This document shows, one piece after another, positions 32,136 through 43,889 of a stretch of DNA of 64,000 bases. How positions within the stretch are numbered: the stretch's first letter is position 1; each line of letters begins with the position of its first letter. Made by a program: the position numbers and the translations under genes. Origin of the DNA: Macrosoma leucophasiata (taxonomy: Eukaryota; Arthropoda; Insecta; Lepidoptera; Hedylidae); NCBI GenBank assembly GCA_036365455.1, contig JAWQUS010000009.1, positions 5,672,001 to 5,736,000 on the forward strand. The letters run 5' to 3'. The notes under the pieces were generated by a model. The model was given only the letters and a program-made list of their open reading frames with translations. It was not told where the DNA came from and did not search any database.

Positions 32136-32515
32136 AAAAACCGACTTCAAATCTAAAAAGTAAAAAATAATACAGATTTAATATTAATTATATACTACAT
32201 AATATTTATATGTGCTATTTACTAATAGGTTTGAAGTCGGTGCCAAGCCTTAAACAAATAATTATATTTTAATCACTTAAATATGAATACGAGCAAATTA
32301 ATACACTGCACAAAACGTAACCGGCGAATCGTGGGTGCTTTCGGGGATTACAGGCGTGAAGTTACGTTTTAATACAATGAAATGCCTACTTTAGTGATTT
32401 TGGCATGGCACCGACTTCAAACCTATTAGTAAATAGCACATATAAATATTATGTAGTATATAATTAATATCAAATCTGTATTATTTTTTACTTTTTAGAT
32501 TTGAAGTCGGTTTTT
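32136..32515. repeat. 110-bp inverted repeat around a SINE fragment
   Basis: The left arm 32136-32245 and right arm 32406-32515 are reverse complements at 109 of 110 positions. Each arm itself begins ACCGACTTCAAA and ends TTTGAAGTCGGT, so each looks like a small MITE-like unit. The 160-bp spacer contains a family B SINE scrap (32306-32371, GTAACCGGCGAATCGTGGGT). A further partial copy of the left flank (AACTACGTTAAGAAAAACTG) lies at 32556. Confidence 0.85.
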
Positions 32516-32579
32516 TATTATAGTCGGTTAGTTATTTTTATTATTAAATAAAAATAACTACGTTAAGAAAAACTGACTT

Positions 32580-33480
32580 TTTAGTTTATTGCTGCTTTGT
32601 CAATTAGATTCATGTGTAATCTGTTAAATTTGTAAAATCTGACTCTTTTAACTTCGTGACAATAAGACAGGTACACAATTTAAACTGTTTAGATGTGTCG
32701 ATACAAAATTATTACACGACTATACGAAATCAATGAAAAAAAATATTGATTATTGGGGAAAGTAATCATGGACTGTTAATTCTATCCACGAAGGAGTAAA
32801 TAAATGTGTTGTGTCGTCGATGAGTAAATATGTCACTGTCACTTGTTGTCATGCGCATTAGGACTATCTAGGACGTCAGTGGATTCAACGCATTGTTATG
32901 ACAACACGCTGTCTAATCTTATTCCTTTAGTTTGAGGTGAAAGTAAGTAGAAAACGCTCATAAAATAGAAACTAATGGTCCTACCTGAATATTTTTTTTA
33001 TGGGACCAATTCGGAACTATTCCGCATCAAACACAACAAGAATTACGTAAATCGGTCAAGAAATCTCGGCGAAATTCGCGTACATACATAAAAAAAAATG
33101 TATATATACCGGCCGAATTGAGAACCTTCTCGTTTTTTTTGAACTCGGTTAAAATACCGCTTTTTTGTTTACTTTGTTTTGGGTTACATTCGCACGGGTG
33201 TTATGTTAATATACCTGTTATAATATACATGCTTAAACACTCGTCGTCAGTTTTGAGCAATATGTTGCATTTTTTTTCATTATTTTGCTGCCCGTAATAT
33301 TTAATTGTAATAATATGCAGCGGCAATATATGTGCCAAGTGTTAATTTGTCTTGCATTAATAATCTGTGGTTGCTATAATTTTTTACGACATGCAGTCTG
33401 TCGAGAACGCCTTATGTCTCTGTCCGAGTTAGCTGCTGCTACTTTTTATGGTTCCAAACCCTACAAGAAATCCTTACCCT
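32580..33480. other. Intergenic DNA with a GAACTCGGTT-ended retroelement tail
   Basis: About 32995-33150 (GGGACCAATTCGGAACTATT to GAACTCGGTTAAA, with AAATCGGTCAAGAAATCTCG) is a retroelement 3' end common in moths and butterflies (inference). The rest shows no gene. Confidence 0.45.
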
Positions 33481-33483
33481 TTT

Positions 33484-33718
33484 ACTGGTGGTAGAGTTTC
33501 AGTGTAGGGACTGGAGGGCGTAGGCACCACCGCATTACCTATCTATCTGCCACCAAACGGTAGAGTTCAGCATTATTATGTTCCAGTTAGATGGCCCCGT
33601 AATAACTATCACAGAGACATAACAACTCAGGTCTCAGGGGTGGCAACGCATCTGCATTTTGACTTTGGTTTTTGGTGTAGATGTTAGGTTGCAGTCATCA
33701 CTTAACATCCGTTTGCCG
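33484..33718 (+). mobile_element. Family A SINE, subtype 2
   Basis: Starts ACTGGTGGTAGAGTTTCAGT. Carries GTAATAACTATCACAGAGAC and lacks part of the 3' end. Confidence 0.75.
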
Positions 33719-33760
33719 CATTGTATATAAAAAAGCGAGAGCACACTGCCCGTCGGATGA

Positions 33761-33988
33761 CCAGGGGTGCGACCGCCTATCGACATTGCTGTCGTCATTG
33801 TCATTGCTGTCAAATTTTCAGGTCAATTTTTACTTTAACCAAATAAAAATAATCTAAATAATCTACCATTATCGCTTGTTTATCACCTTCGCAAGCAAGA
33901 ACATCAATCAGATTATCACTACTGATTCTAAAGGAGCTAAAAATCGACATGAAAATTTGACAGCCATTTAGATAGGCGGTCGTACCCC
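33761..33988. mobile_element. MITE with GGGGTGCGACCGCCTATC terminal repeats
   Basis: The left end GGGGTGCGACCGCCTATC is inverted at the right (GATAGGCGGTCGTACCCC) with one mismatch. The inner TGTCAAATTTTCAGGTC and its inverse (GACATGAAAATTTGACA) extend the match. The left side carries an extra CATTGCTGTC duplication. Confidence 0.7.
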
Positions 33989-34040
33989 AGGCTGGTTTGA
34001 AGTTAAGACTGCTGGATACCAGTCTTGCCTTCAAACCAGC

Positions 34041-34645
34041 GCGTCATCTACGCAACGCAAACACATACTTGACAGTAGGTAGTGTGTGGATTCTACAGGT
34101 TACCGTCACACATTTTTTTGTCAAAATATTTGAAAGCTTCATTAGTATCCCAGCTCTTCCCAAAGCCACGAAACCGTAGATTAGTATGTGAATATCAATA
34201 CGAAACTGTAATAGACAATTGAATTTAGACGAATAACGGATAAAATTTCGGTACACAAACAAACTCGAACTCCTTCACAGTTATTCGCCGCTAAGCATCC
34301 TAAGGGGGTCATGGACCGTTAGTGACACGCTTTTTTTAAAATAAACTAGTGAAAGTGGATTTGAATCTCTTGAAATAAAATATGAAAGTTCTTTATTGGT
34401 GACCGAAGAATCACAAAACTACATCGACACTCAACTTGCGTTTGCATTTCCCCAAAGCGGTAAAATAAATACATTGATTCGTGCAAGTGTGCATGTATGC
34501 ATGTAAAGAAAACATTTACAATTCGTTAACAAATGTCAGGATTTGGTAACATTCGTAATATGATTACTTCTTCATATTCCTATGCTCTTGAAGGAGCAAT
34601 CGTCATCAGGTATGTCGTTTGGAAGCGCACAGCACTAACACCTCT
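34041..34645. other. Intergenic stretch, no gene seen
   Basis: No domain-bearing frame. The two opposing open frames near 34.0-34.26 kb have no support. Confidence 0.3.
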
Positions 34646-34649
34646 CCAT

Positions 34650-35420
34650 TTCACACGTAACGATGTTTAGCAAGCGTTCTCGTTGATGAAAGATTATTTA
34701 TTGTATATTTTCTAGCGTTGGTTAGCACTTTAATCTGGTCAAACCAGCGTAGTGGCGCTCTCCCGCGAGATCTGACTCCACCCATTCTAACCACAACCGG
34801 GCGTTTCATGGTGTCTTCACGGCGCGTCACATGATCAAAGTAACAAAGAATTCTGGTGTTGATTATTATAAAAAGACGGATTTTGACGCCGAGCTCATTA
34901 AGAATAGAAAAGAAGAAGTTTGTGCGGCGCTTTGTCCACGATATGGGTAACATCCGTCTCCAACACGACATCTCCAGGGCTTCAATTCACTGTCTCTCCC
35001 TTTCTTTTCTAGTTCATGTTTGTGCCGTAGAACAATATTGGGAATACTAGAGACCTTAAGAAACATATTTTGGTGGCTTTGGTAATAATGATCCCTACAT
35101 ACCTATCTTAGATAGTTTATCCATGGTTGACCTCATCTCATCTCCTGAGCTACCCTGGTTTGTAACTAGCGAGTCGAGATAGACGTACCATGATACAGTC
35201 TAACAATCCGCGATTTTTGTTTTAAAAGGTGTTTGTTGTTTTAAAGGGATGCTTGTTTTCAATTACCATTATATTCGTCTTTTGTTTATTTATTTGAAGA
35301 TTAAATTCCAGGCTGATTTTCTCAATGTGATATAGAAGCTTTTCATTTTTTTTTGAGGTGGCGAAGAGCGTTTTCCCCGTCTTATCTAAAGTACCAATAT
35401 TCTTTCTTGCAATAGGCATA
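34650..35420 (-). pseudogene. LINE reverse transcriptase relic (minus strand)
   Basis: At 35420-35222 the frame holds SLEFNLQINKQKTNIMVIE, like the RT block with an INxxKTK motif before the thumb. Further on, about 34870-34745, ILCYFDHVTRRED is followed by VRSRGRAPLRWFDQIK, the usual C-terminal end of these polyproteins (FGHVxRR, then RGRP/SPxRWxD). Several frameshifts and stops separate the pieces. Dead copy. Confidence 0.65.
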
Positions 35421-35483
35421 CTGTATGTCTAGTCTCTAACGCTATAGGTTCGCATAATGTGTTTAGTGTAGATGTGACTTTTT

Positions 35484-35768
35484 ACTGGTGGTAGAGCTCC
35501 AGTGACGGAGCTCGCGGGTGTAGGCACCACCGCATTACCTAATATACTTGCCGCTAAATGGTAGTGTTCAGCACTATCGTGTTCCGGTCAAGTGGTAATG
35601 TACGGCCCTGAAATTTCCGGCACAGAGGCATTACACCTTAGGCCTCAGAAGTGGTAACGCATCTGCATTTTGACCCTGGTCTTTGTGTAAGTGTCTATAG
35701 GCTGCAGTCATCACTTAACATCAATGTGAACTGCATGCTTGTTTGCCACTTCCATTACATAAAAAAAA
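35484..35768 (+). mobile_element. Family A SINE, full length
   Basis: ACTGGTGGTAGAGCTCCAGT to CCACTTCCATTACAT plus A8. A good reference copy for subtype 1. Confidence 0.88.
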
Positions 35769-36764
35769 TGTTTAAGAAAAGTGGAGATAGAAGATACCCC
35801 GTCGAACACCAGCGCTGGGATGATAATAGGTTGTCCTATATAAGACCAAACATATATATTTTTTAATCAATGTTAAAACTTAAACTAACACATCAAAAGA
35901 TAGTCGATGTAGCGCTGGTAGGCTACTTCGTAATAAGATATCTACTTTCTTTAACGTCTACGGACAGTACCTTAATTAGGTACCTACCTATTCAAACACT
36001 CGAAGTAGTAAACATTGTTGTCGTCAAGTACGTTTATTATACAGTAAATAACAATATACTTCTTATTCATCATATTGTATTCTTTAGGTCACAAACTAAC
36101 CCTTTGGTTCGTGCTCAGAATTCTAGAATCATAGCACGCACAAAAGCTAATTGCGTTAAATCTGAATAGACCCATTGTTTAACATTTGGCTGCTGACGAT
36201 TGTAATCAAACAACGCGTTTCGTAATTGTACTGCCTATTAGTGGTTATTGATTCCTGAACCAATTTTATGCACACCAATCTGACGTCTACCTCTTCTTGT
36301 TACGAGCTATAATTGTTTGTGATTTCATTGGCATTATATCTGTTTTGCTCGTGTGTAAAATTAAGGGCATTTCCGCGTTCAGCATACAGTAACAGTTATG
36401 TAAGAGCACTGCATCAGCGAGCCTTTTTGTTAACGATTATAGGCATTTTCGATTAATTTCGATCGATCAATGAAATAAGACACCGTGATATCGATATTGT
36501 TTACCATTTCTACGATCTAGTATTTGTACTGTAATTCGAACGCCTATTTTTTACAGATTCAGGTTGCTTGCGTTTGAGCTAGTTCGAAAAGGCACTATTT
36601 ATCAATAATTTGTTTATGCATGATCTTTTCTCTTTGACTATGGCTTGTAAGTTAACATTACGTCACACTACATGCTTTGATCTATATTATTGCGGGAAAT
36701 AAATTCAATTGTAATTCAGACTTATCACAATATATTCGTTATATCTTGTGTACATTTTTTTTAT
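35769..36764. other. AT-rich intergenic stretch, no gene seen
   Basis: The open frame at 35870-36169 lacks any domain or splice support and has low-complexity composition. A GATCGATC-containing patch lies near 36460. Nothing else recognised. Confidence 0.35.
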
Positions 36765-37135
36765 GTCAAAGGATTGACAGACAAGCACCTGATGGAAAGT
36801 AGTTACCGTTGCCTATGAACATTTGCAACATCAGGGGAGTTGCCAACGCGCTGCCAGCCCTGAAGGACTCTTTTGACGCCATTTTTGAAGAACTCCATAT
36901 TGTAGAGCCGGGGGAACACCTCTGAGGGAAGTTCGTTCCACAATTTGCACGTTCTGGACAGGAATGAACGCGCGAATCGGACTGTTGAGCATTTCCAAGT
37001 ATCCAGTCTGTGCGGGTGGACTTCTCTCTTCGGCGGGTGGTGCGATGTAGGAATGTAGACGATGGCACCAGATCGAACAGTTCATCAGAACACTCACCAT
37101 TGTAAAGGCGGTATGTGTCATGTTGAGGGTCTTTA
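36765..37135 (+). repeat. Family D repeat, best copy
   Basis: Starts near GGATTGACAGACAAGCACCT and runs through TGCCAACGCGCTGCCAGCCC, GAAGGACTCTTTTGACGCCA, GGAAGTTCGTTCCACAATTT and CATTGTAAAGGCGG. Short in-frame pieces can be read but there is no complete frame. Likely part of a non-LTR element. Confidence 0.6.
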
Positions 37136-37189
37136 GCCATAGCTGTCTCCACGGTTTGCCTTTGCATTCGTATAGCTATTTGGAAGAAC

Positions 37190-37676
37190 GTAAATTCACG
37201 CTTGCATTCCCCGATGTAGAGGCAAATGCATATATTGAAGCATACATGCAAATACCCACGATTTGCCGGTTACTTTTTTGCCCATGTAAATAGGTGGAGA
37301 GTGGCGGGTCTATTGACCTCTCCACATTAAACTTAACTTCGAGAAAATGGAAAAATCCCAATAGCACCAGACAAAAAGGATCATACACTTATATATACAC
37401 AGTGGTAATGTACGGCCCTGTAACTTCCGGCACAGAGGCATAACAAATTAGGCCTCAGGAGTGGCAACGCATCTGCATTTTGACCTCTGGTCATTGTGTG
37501 GGTGTCTATAGGCTGCAGTCAACACTTAACATCAATGTGAACTGCATGCTTGTTTGCCATTTTGATTACATAAAAAAAACCTTTATACCCCTCGGCCCGG
37601 CTTAATAGCCCACGGCCCGGAGACCGAACCCACGAACTCCAGTGGAGTAGTAGTGGCCTGCTACCACTAGACTAAA
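37190..37676 (-). mobile_element. Family B SINE split by a family A SINE
   Basis: The tail and body are at 37190-37390 (ACGTAAATTCACGCTTGCAT), and the tRNA-like head at about 37600-37676 (reverse of GGTAGCAGGCCACTACTACT). The head reads on from the body once 37401-37579 is removed. Confidence 0.65.
37401..37579 (+). mobile_element. Family A SINE, 5'-truncated, inside a family B SINE
   Basis: Starts AGTGGTAATGTACGGCCCTG and ends TTGCCATTTTGATTACAT plus A8. It sits between the two halves of the family B copy. Confidence 0.8.
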
Positions 37677-37679
37677 ACA

Positions 37680-38470
37680 GTTGTTTCCCGTAAATAAATT
37701 TATAAAACAAAAACAAATCCTTTTTTTAATTTCAACTTTCGAACGGTTAGCTTTTTAGGAAATCAATTAATTTAAATATTTGATACGGTTGATACAATCT
37801 AAGTAATTGCTAAATTAAACTCATATTCTACGTCAGGAGATAGTTTTTCTAATAGATACAGACGAAAAGTTTTATCCAAAAGCTGTGGACAATGGCTAGT
37901 TATTACATAAGATTGTTGCTGTGAAACCTTCTAATTTTTTAAGCTGAAAACCACAATATGACTCTAATGCACTTGTTCCAGTGAAAGAAATGTGTTTTGT
38001 GTGCCCAAACAACACGCCACACCAGAATCAATAAAAATGATGAGACCACGTGCCTCACAATGGAATCCGTAATTTGATGCTAACATCACTCCACTTTGTG
38101 ATTCATTCGTAATTTTGTCGACGCGTGTATGTTTGGGTCATACCACATTTATGTCAATTTACTCTCTGCTTATAAATCCTTCACCCACTGATCCACCACA
38201 AATAAGCATCGAAAGAAAGTGAGTAGCTAACCTAATGTCAGAAGTCTCGGATGGCATATCAAATTTCTGAGATGTAGTTGATTGGACAAGAAATACTAAC
38301 ACTGGAGTCTAAAGATGGAATCCTAAAAAAATTTAGTGTTTTTTCCAAATTACAGAAATTGATACAAAAATTCTGCTCAAAACCAATAGCGATTCTAATT
38401 CCAAATGATTTTATTACGTTTTCGTTCGTTTCTAGTGAAGTCTGTGTGGTACTTTACCAGAAGTTTTGAG
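37680..38470. other. AT-rich intergenic stretch, no gene seen
   Basis: No repeat of the families defined here and no coding signal. The open frame 38278-38469 looks random. Confidence 0.3.
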
Positions 38471-38728
38471 GCATCCTGAAAAGCCGTGTTTTCGCACTGT
38501 TATTCTATTTCACTATACACGGGCACTGTAATAAACCTATATCAAACAAAATGCCATCAACTTTATTTAATAAACGAAACGAACGCCATCATCGCTTTAC
38601 TCGAATTACTGACTGTGACTCTGACTGACTGTCTCATAATTGACCGACTGACTTTGACTTTTACGCTGCTGGCGAGTACGAAATATCGTTTTACTTGACA
38701 CTGGCAATATGCGTAAAAGCGATGCCAT
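38470..38728. repeat. Second copy of the 12.8-13.1 kb composite repeat
   Basis: 38470-38585 is the reverse complement of about 12815-12925, while 38590-38728 matches about 12958-13115 in direct orientation. Ends CATCGCTTTACTCGAAT and GCGTAAAAGCGATGCC are inverted, which suggests a MITE. Confidence 0.55.
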
Positions 38729-39218
38729 TATAAATAAAAAATCTCCTAACTTACTTACTTACTAACTTGAAGTCAAATATTTTTGTATTTTTTTTTAAAC
38801 GCTGTGATGATATACCTATTATAAAGATTTGCGTACCAATTAAAATTTTTCAACGCAATCATTTAAATAATACATGCGAATAAATACGATTCGCAATCGT
38901 AAAGTCTAATGAGTCCCTTATTCACCGTCCACTATTGGTATGTTTACCGAGTTTAAATAAAGGCCTTAACATTTTGCATCAGATGTCAAGTTTTACAACA
39001 ATTTCTCATTTTCCGGAAGCGATAACAACATGCCAGAAGCATCGTTAGCCGGTGCCGTGCTGTCTCAACTTTTTAAGCGTCGACTTACGTTCTTGAAACT
39101 CTGCAAAACTTCGTGCGTTTTCTTGAATAACAATTAAGGGTTAATTTGGGGCTTCATAGTAGAAATATTAAGTATAGATAAAAGTGTGGATGACACATAA
39201 AGGAACAAATAAAGCGAA
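38729..39218. other. Intergenic stretch, no gene seen
   Basis: Nothing recognised. Confidence 0.3.
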
Positions 39219-39373
39219 TTTTAGGGTGAGATTCACAGACCGCACTACGACTTTACTTTCAGCAAAGTACGCTTAGAACTGTCAAAATATACACTCAAAA
39301 TAACTCAAATATAAAGTCATATGAGTTTGCTGAAAGTAAAGTCGTAGTGCGGTCTGTGAATCTCACCCTAAAA
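39219..39373. mobile_element. Foldback MITE with perfect 48-bp arms
   Basis: Arms 39219-39266 and 39326-39373 are exact reverse complements, starting TTTTAGGGTGAGATTCACAG. The spacer is 59 bp and AT-rich. Perfect arms imply a young element or one kept uniform by gene conversion. The target duplication is not clear. Confidence 0.85.
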
Positions 39374-40314
39374 GAGAAGGTGTTCACCTAATTGTTGGAA
39401 TTTTAGCAATGTCTAGCTAATGTAGAGTTTCTGATCTTGAGGGCGTACTCATCAATCTAAAAACGGTTATCTGGGCGTTCTGGGCTGTTTTGATGTAAAT
39501 AATTTAGTTTTTAATTTTCTGTATTCAAAGATTTTCAAAAGTTGCTTAGCGGAGTCGGCAAACGAAACAAAAAAATGTCGAATATTTAAATTACATAACT
39601 TACTGTAAATTAAATAACCTACCTCATACATTGTTTATTGCGTGTGTACGGTATCGAATTGCGTTATTTTGATTATTGTCTGCTGTGTTGTACGTGCGCT
39701 AGCTGAAAACAATTTTTAGGTAAATAGAATAGAATCAAAACAATTAAAGCTATCTCGTTTCACAAAATTGACTAATTAACAATCGTAATCATTATTTAGT
39801 GTTCCTATCTATCAAAGTATTATAAAATTTATTTTGACGGTAGGTCTTAGGTCCAAAAGAAATGTATATGAAAATTACACTTTTCAGTAAAGATGCATTG
39901 TCCATAACGCTGTTAGTCTCGAAATAAACACTTTTTTTCTCTCCTTCTAGACACCTCTGTTTCCATGCTTTCCATATAAAAACACCTATTTTCTTCTTCT
40001 TCTTCCCTTTATTATAGTATAAATTAATAAAGTTTTAACATCATATCACTTAATGCTAGCATTGAAAAAACCACTAAGGTTTGTTAGTATGCTAACCTAA
40101 TTTATGTCGGTAGGCAGGTAAAAAACTGTACATACAATAATTTAGTTGAAAAGAATCTATAAACCTAAGATACCTACGAAGGAAACAAAACATACAATAC
40201 AGAGTTTAAGAGTTAGGTAGATATGTATTGAATAAAGTAAAGAAGATTTTTGAGTTGTTTTTTTGCAAACATAGAAATGAACCAGCTGCAAGAGATTAAA
40301 AGTTAAATATTGAC
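39374..40314. other. Intergenic stretch, no gene seen
   Basis: AT-rich, with a CTTCTTCTTCTTC tract at about 39992. No repeat or gene recognised. Confidence 0.3.
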
Positions 40315-40930
40315 TTTTTAGGGTTCCGTAACAAAACAAGGAACCCTTATCGCCATGTCCGTCTGTCTGTCTGTCAGTCCGTTCGCGGCTTAGCGCAGAA
40401 ACGATTGGTACTAGAGACTTGAAATTTGGCACAAGTATACACCTTAATCACGCCAACTAAGTGGTAGAATAAAAACATGACAAAATAAATTATTTAGGGA
40501 GGTACCCTACATGTAACGCGGATATATTTTTCGTTTTCTATATAGTGTGGGATATCGTTGGATAGGTCTTTCAAAAATGTTCGGGATGTTCTAATATCAT
40601 TTTTCGATTTAGTTAACTGTTCGTTATTTATTAAGATTTAATGTGCCAATTTTCGTTAGAGTCAAGTTTACCTCCCCTTCTACCAACTAAACGGTTGTTG
40701 TTAGAAATTTCAACCTTACGGCAATAGTAGCTACATATAGTGAAATTAAAAGGAAAACTATCACACTTAAGTTAGCTTTAGAAGTTTGCGAGTAAGAGTC
40801 GACCAAATGTATTTAACTCGAAAATTTTGAACAACTTCATAAAAAAATTTTTTTTTTCATTAGTTTGGAAAAACCAACCTAAAAACCCTACACTGAGCGT
40901 GAACCCGACACGCACTTGACCAGTTTTTTT
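40315..40930 (+). repeat. Family P repeat, long copy
   Basis: Starts TTAGGGTTCCGTAACAAAAC, with CCATGTCCGTCTGTCTGTCT and GAGACTTGAAATTTGGCACA, and ends near GAACCCGACACGCACTTGAC. The same end occurs alone at about 52872-52900. Confidence 0.65.
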
Positions 40931-41019
40931 GGTCATCCGCCCCAGGTGTCACCCATGTGAGCTACGCCACTGCTACTTACTATAAAAAGGAAATTTCACT
41001 AGGCTATATAATCAAGAAG

Positions 41020-41222
41020 TCTTGTAGTAGCAGGCTGCTACTGCTACGCTTTGATTATATACACGTCGTATATAATCAAAGCTGCTACGCTGGGGTTCTG
41101 GGTGCAATCCGGGTTGGGAAATAAACAATTTTAAGGATTTTCAATTTTCTAGAAATTTCTTAGTGCCACGTCGGAGTTTTGTAATGTGCCCTGACATTGA
41201 ATACAGGCGTGAAGTCACGTGG
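41020..41222 (+). mobile_element. Family B SINE, degenerate, with a small palindrome inserted in the head
   Basis: TAGTAGCAGGCTGCTACTGC is the tRNA-like head, followed at 41050-41080 by a perfect palindrome with 13-bp arms. The head resumes at GCTGCTACGCTGGGGTTCTG. The tail is ATACAGGCGTGAAGTCACG. Confidence 0.55.
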
Positions 41223-41635
41223 GTTAATGGTTACCTACTACAAAATAAATAACAAATCAATATTATTTTAATAAATCATGTAATTCTCTTAGCCATATAC
41301 TTTTAATCAAGCAGCCTGATTGACAACAAACTATTAAACGAACTTGGCAATGTATAAATTATTAATAAGAGTTCAGTTGTTTACCTTACAAACAAGTTTT
41401 TAATTTGTTCTTTGTGAGCTGATTATAATATTATTTATTTCATCTAGACAGAGTGAAAATAATTAATAGTCAAAAAGTTTTAATTGTGAAGTTGTTTAAT
41501 TATATACTTCTTTGTAAGAGACCAAATTAAATAGTTTGGCAAAATATTCACTTTGTTTTGCAATTAAGATACTTTGGTATTTAAGCTCTTAAACAGGGCA
41601 ATTTATGTAATCTATTTGATTCCCTTGTCTGACAG
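41223..41635. other. AT-rich intergenic stretch, no gene seen
   Basis: Nothing recognised. Confidence 0.3.
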
Positions 41636-41639
41636 GGTA

Positions 41640-41865
41640 CACCACTACCAACGCCAGTAACGCCATCAACGCTACTAGCGCCATTAACGCTACTAACGCC
41701 ACCAAAGCCACCAACGCCATTAACGCCATCAAAGCCACTAACACTATTTATGCCACTAACGCCACCATTGCCACCATCGCTATTAACGCCACCAACACTA
41801 CCACCACCATCACCATCATCACCATCATCACCATCACCACCATCACCAATACCACCACCATGACA
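41640..41865. repeat. Minisatellite of ACGCCACCA and ACCATCACC units
   Basis: Degenerate 9- and 12-base units (GCCACTAACGCCACC, GCCATCAACGCTACT) pass into a purer ACCATCATCACCATC run. It is the reverse complement type of the array at 52357-52640. Confidence 0.8.
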
Positions 41866-42037
41866 GCTGTCATTGGGTACCTAAAAAGTAGGCGGATGCA
41901 ATTCTGGTCACGTGTTGTCTTATGCATTTACGATCAGGGTCACGTGTCCTGACCAGGGTTTAACATTTTTTACCCATCAGAATAAGTGCAAGGCGCTGTT
42001 AAAGAAGTTTTCAATTCAAAAATAGTAGTTCCTTTGA

Positions 42038-42335
42038 CTGCCTCAGTGCATCTAGTGGTAGCAGGCCACTACTACTACCTACGCTGGAAGTCCTGGGTAC
42101 GATTCCCAGGTCGAGGGCCATGAGAGATAACAGTTTAAAATCCGTTATCTCTGGTTCTATTGGGATTTTCCCATTTTCTGGAAGTTTCCCAGTACCTCGA
42201 AGTTTGGTAATGTGCCCGGCGATGGCCACAGGCTCGTGGGCCAAAATCTAACCGGCGAATCGTGGGTGTTTGCTTGTATGCTTGAATGCATGCATTTACC
42301 TCTGCCTACTCCTTCGGGGTTTACAGGCGTGAAAA
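42038..42335 (+). mobile_element. Family B SINE, near full length
   Basis: The head has CATCTAGTGGTAGCAGGCC and the B-box-like GGTACGATTCCCAGG, and the tail is TTCGGGGTTTACAGGCGTGA. Part of the middle around the GGCGAGCCTGTTGACATC block is missing. Confidence 0.75.
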
Positions 42336-42684
42336 TAAACATGCTCAAACTAACTATACGGATGTCTTGTAGACAATAGAAGCCTAAAAACGTAGTAAGT
42401 AAATGTCGACTTTTTAAATGAGAATAACCTTACTTCTCGTTCAGACAATAATTCAGCTTGATGCCTATTGACCAGTATTTTTTATTCAATAAAAATGTGT
42501 TATGGAAATGATGATATCATTGTAATGATAGACTCGTTAGATGATGTTTCAAGGCCAGATTATTTGGTTCAAGGCGATAAAATTATGTATGTCAGCGGTG
42601 TCGTATTGAGTCTTCCAGTTTCGGCGGAATTAGGTCTAGTTCGCGTTGTTTTGTTTAGTTCCGGGACATGCATTTTAAGATAAT

Positions 42685-42935
42685 ATGTATCTTCATGCCA
42701 GGTTCCCATCGGGGTAGGCAGAGAGTGTAGAGCGCCAGATATCCCGGTCCTTACATACCTCTCGTGCCTCATCTACCTTCATCATTCTCTTCATAGATGC
42801 ACGCCGATTCCTAAGACTTTTGACCGCACAATCAGATAGAACTCGACCTATTTGGTCATGGTAGGTCAGTCTTGGTCTTCCTGGGCCTCTGCAACCATCC
42901 ACATTCGCATTGTATATCTTTTTAAGATGCATTTT
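42685..42935 (-). pseudogene. RTE-like LINE C-terminal fragment
   Basis: The minus strand reads YNANVDGCRGPGRPRLTYHD and later KVDEAREVCKDRDIWRST. This is the RGPGRPRxTW-like C-terminus of RTE-type polyproteins and the same family as 53.0-53.86 kb. The 3' end (GGCATGAAGATACATA on that strand) also matches. Confidence 0.7.
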
Positions 42936-43009
42936 AAGATTAATTTGCAGGAAACTTCTAGCTTATGGAATAACCTGAATTATGTATCCACGTCTATAGA
43001 ATTATGTTC

Positions 43010-43550
43010 TTTGTTTTAGTTTTAAACATCGACGCCACGACACAGCATCTCTTCCCGTCGAAGGTTTTAAAGGAAGATAATAACCAAACCCTGAAACTGA
43101 ACTATAATGACTCTCTTAATGACAATAAAGTTCTAGGTGACCAAAGAATGTTTAGTTTTTTTGCAACTTTACACTATATGGTAATTTTTATCTAGTCAAA
43201 AATGGTCATAATCAGTTATCTTGGCTGTAAAAAAAACCCAGTTCTAAGTAACTGAAATGATTGTTTTTTTACAAGCAGCCGTATCGCGACGAGGGTAAAA
43301 CAGACCAGTTGTAAAAATAAAAAGAAGAAATATTTTCACCATTTCTTTTTATTATCGGCTGTAAAAGTCCTCTTGTACTTTTATTGAGAATTCTGACTTC
43401 AATACCTTAGGTTTTTATAAAGATAAAATGAATGGTTTAAATATAAAAACCGTGGAAAATCTCGCGAATTAAAAATACGAATTCTTTCACAGGTAAGATT
43501 TTGACCTTTTGAGAGTATCTACGTGGGTGTAGAGATTTAGATACGTATAT
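43010..43550. other. Intergenic stretch, no gene seen
   Basis: No recognised repeat. The open frame 43004-43195 is AT-rich and unsupported. Confidence 0.3.
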
Positions 43551-43554
43551 TATT

Positions 43555-43692
43555 AAAACGTAATATCACGTCTGTAATCCCCATAAGGGTAGGTACTGAC
43601 AAAAGCATGTGTTCATGCACGCATACATTTTTTTAGGTAGCTCATTAAGTGGCAAACAGGTATACAGTTCTCATTGATGATAAATTAACTTT
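43555..43692 (-). mobile_element. Family B SINE tail joined to a family A fragment
   Basis: 43555-43628 has AACGTAATATCACGTCTGTA and CATGCACGCATAC. 43633-43692 has AAGTGGCAAACAGGTATACA and CTCATTGATGATAAATTA. Both are old. Confidence 0.45.
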
Positions 43693-43889
43693 AAATTGGA
43701 CCAATTTGTGGAGGTCTCTATCGATCAAAAAAGTATCTTTCATGAAAATTGGAACACACAGTAAAAAACTATGGTTTGTCTGTTGAAAAGATGAGCACCC
43801 TTTTTTTAACTAGGGGAATATGCGTTACGCATACCCACCCTTGGGGAGAGGGGTGGGATATGTGGTAGTTTGAAAAAGACATCCGTCTA

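Noticed and set aside
35870..36169. 99-codon plus-strand frame
   Set aside because: Composition is that of random AT-rich DNA; no domain, splice sites or homologous copy seen.
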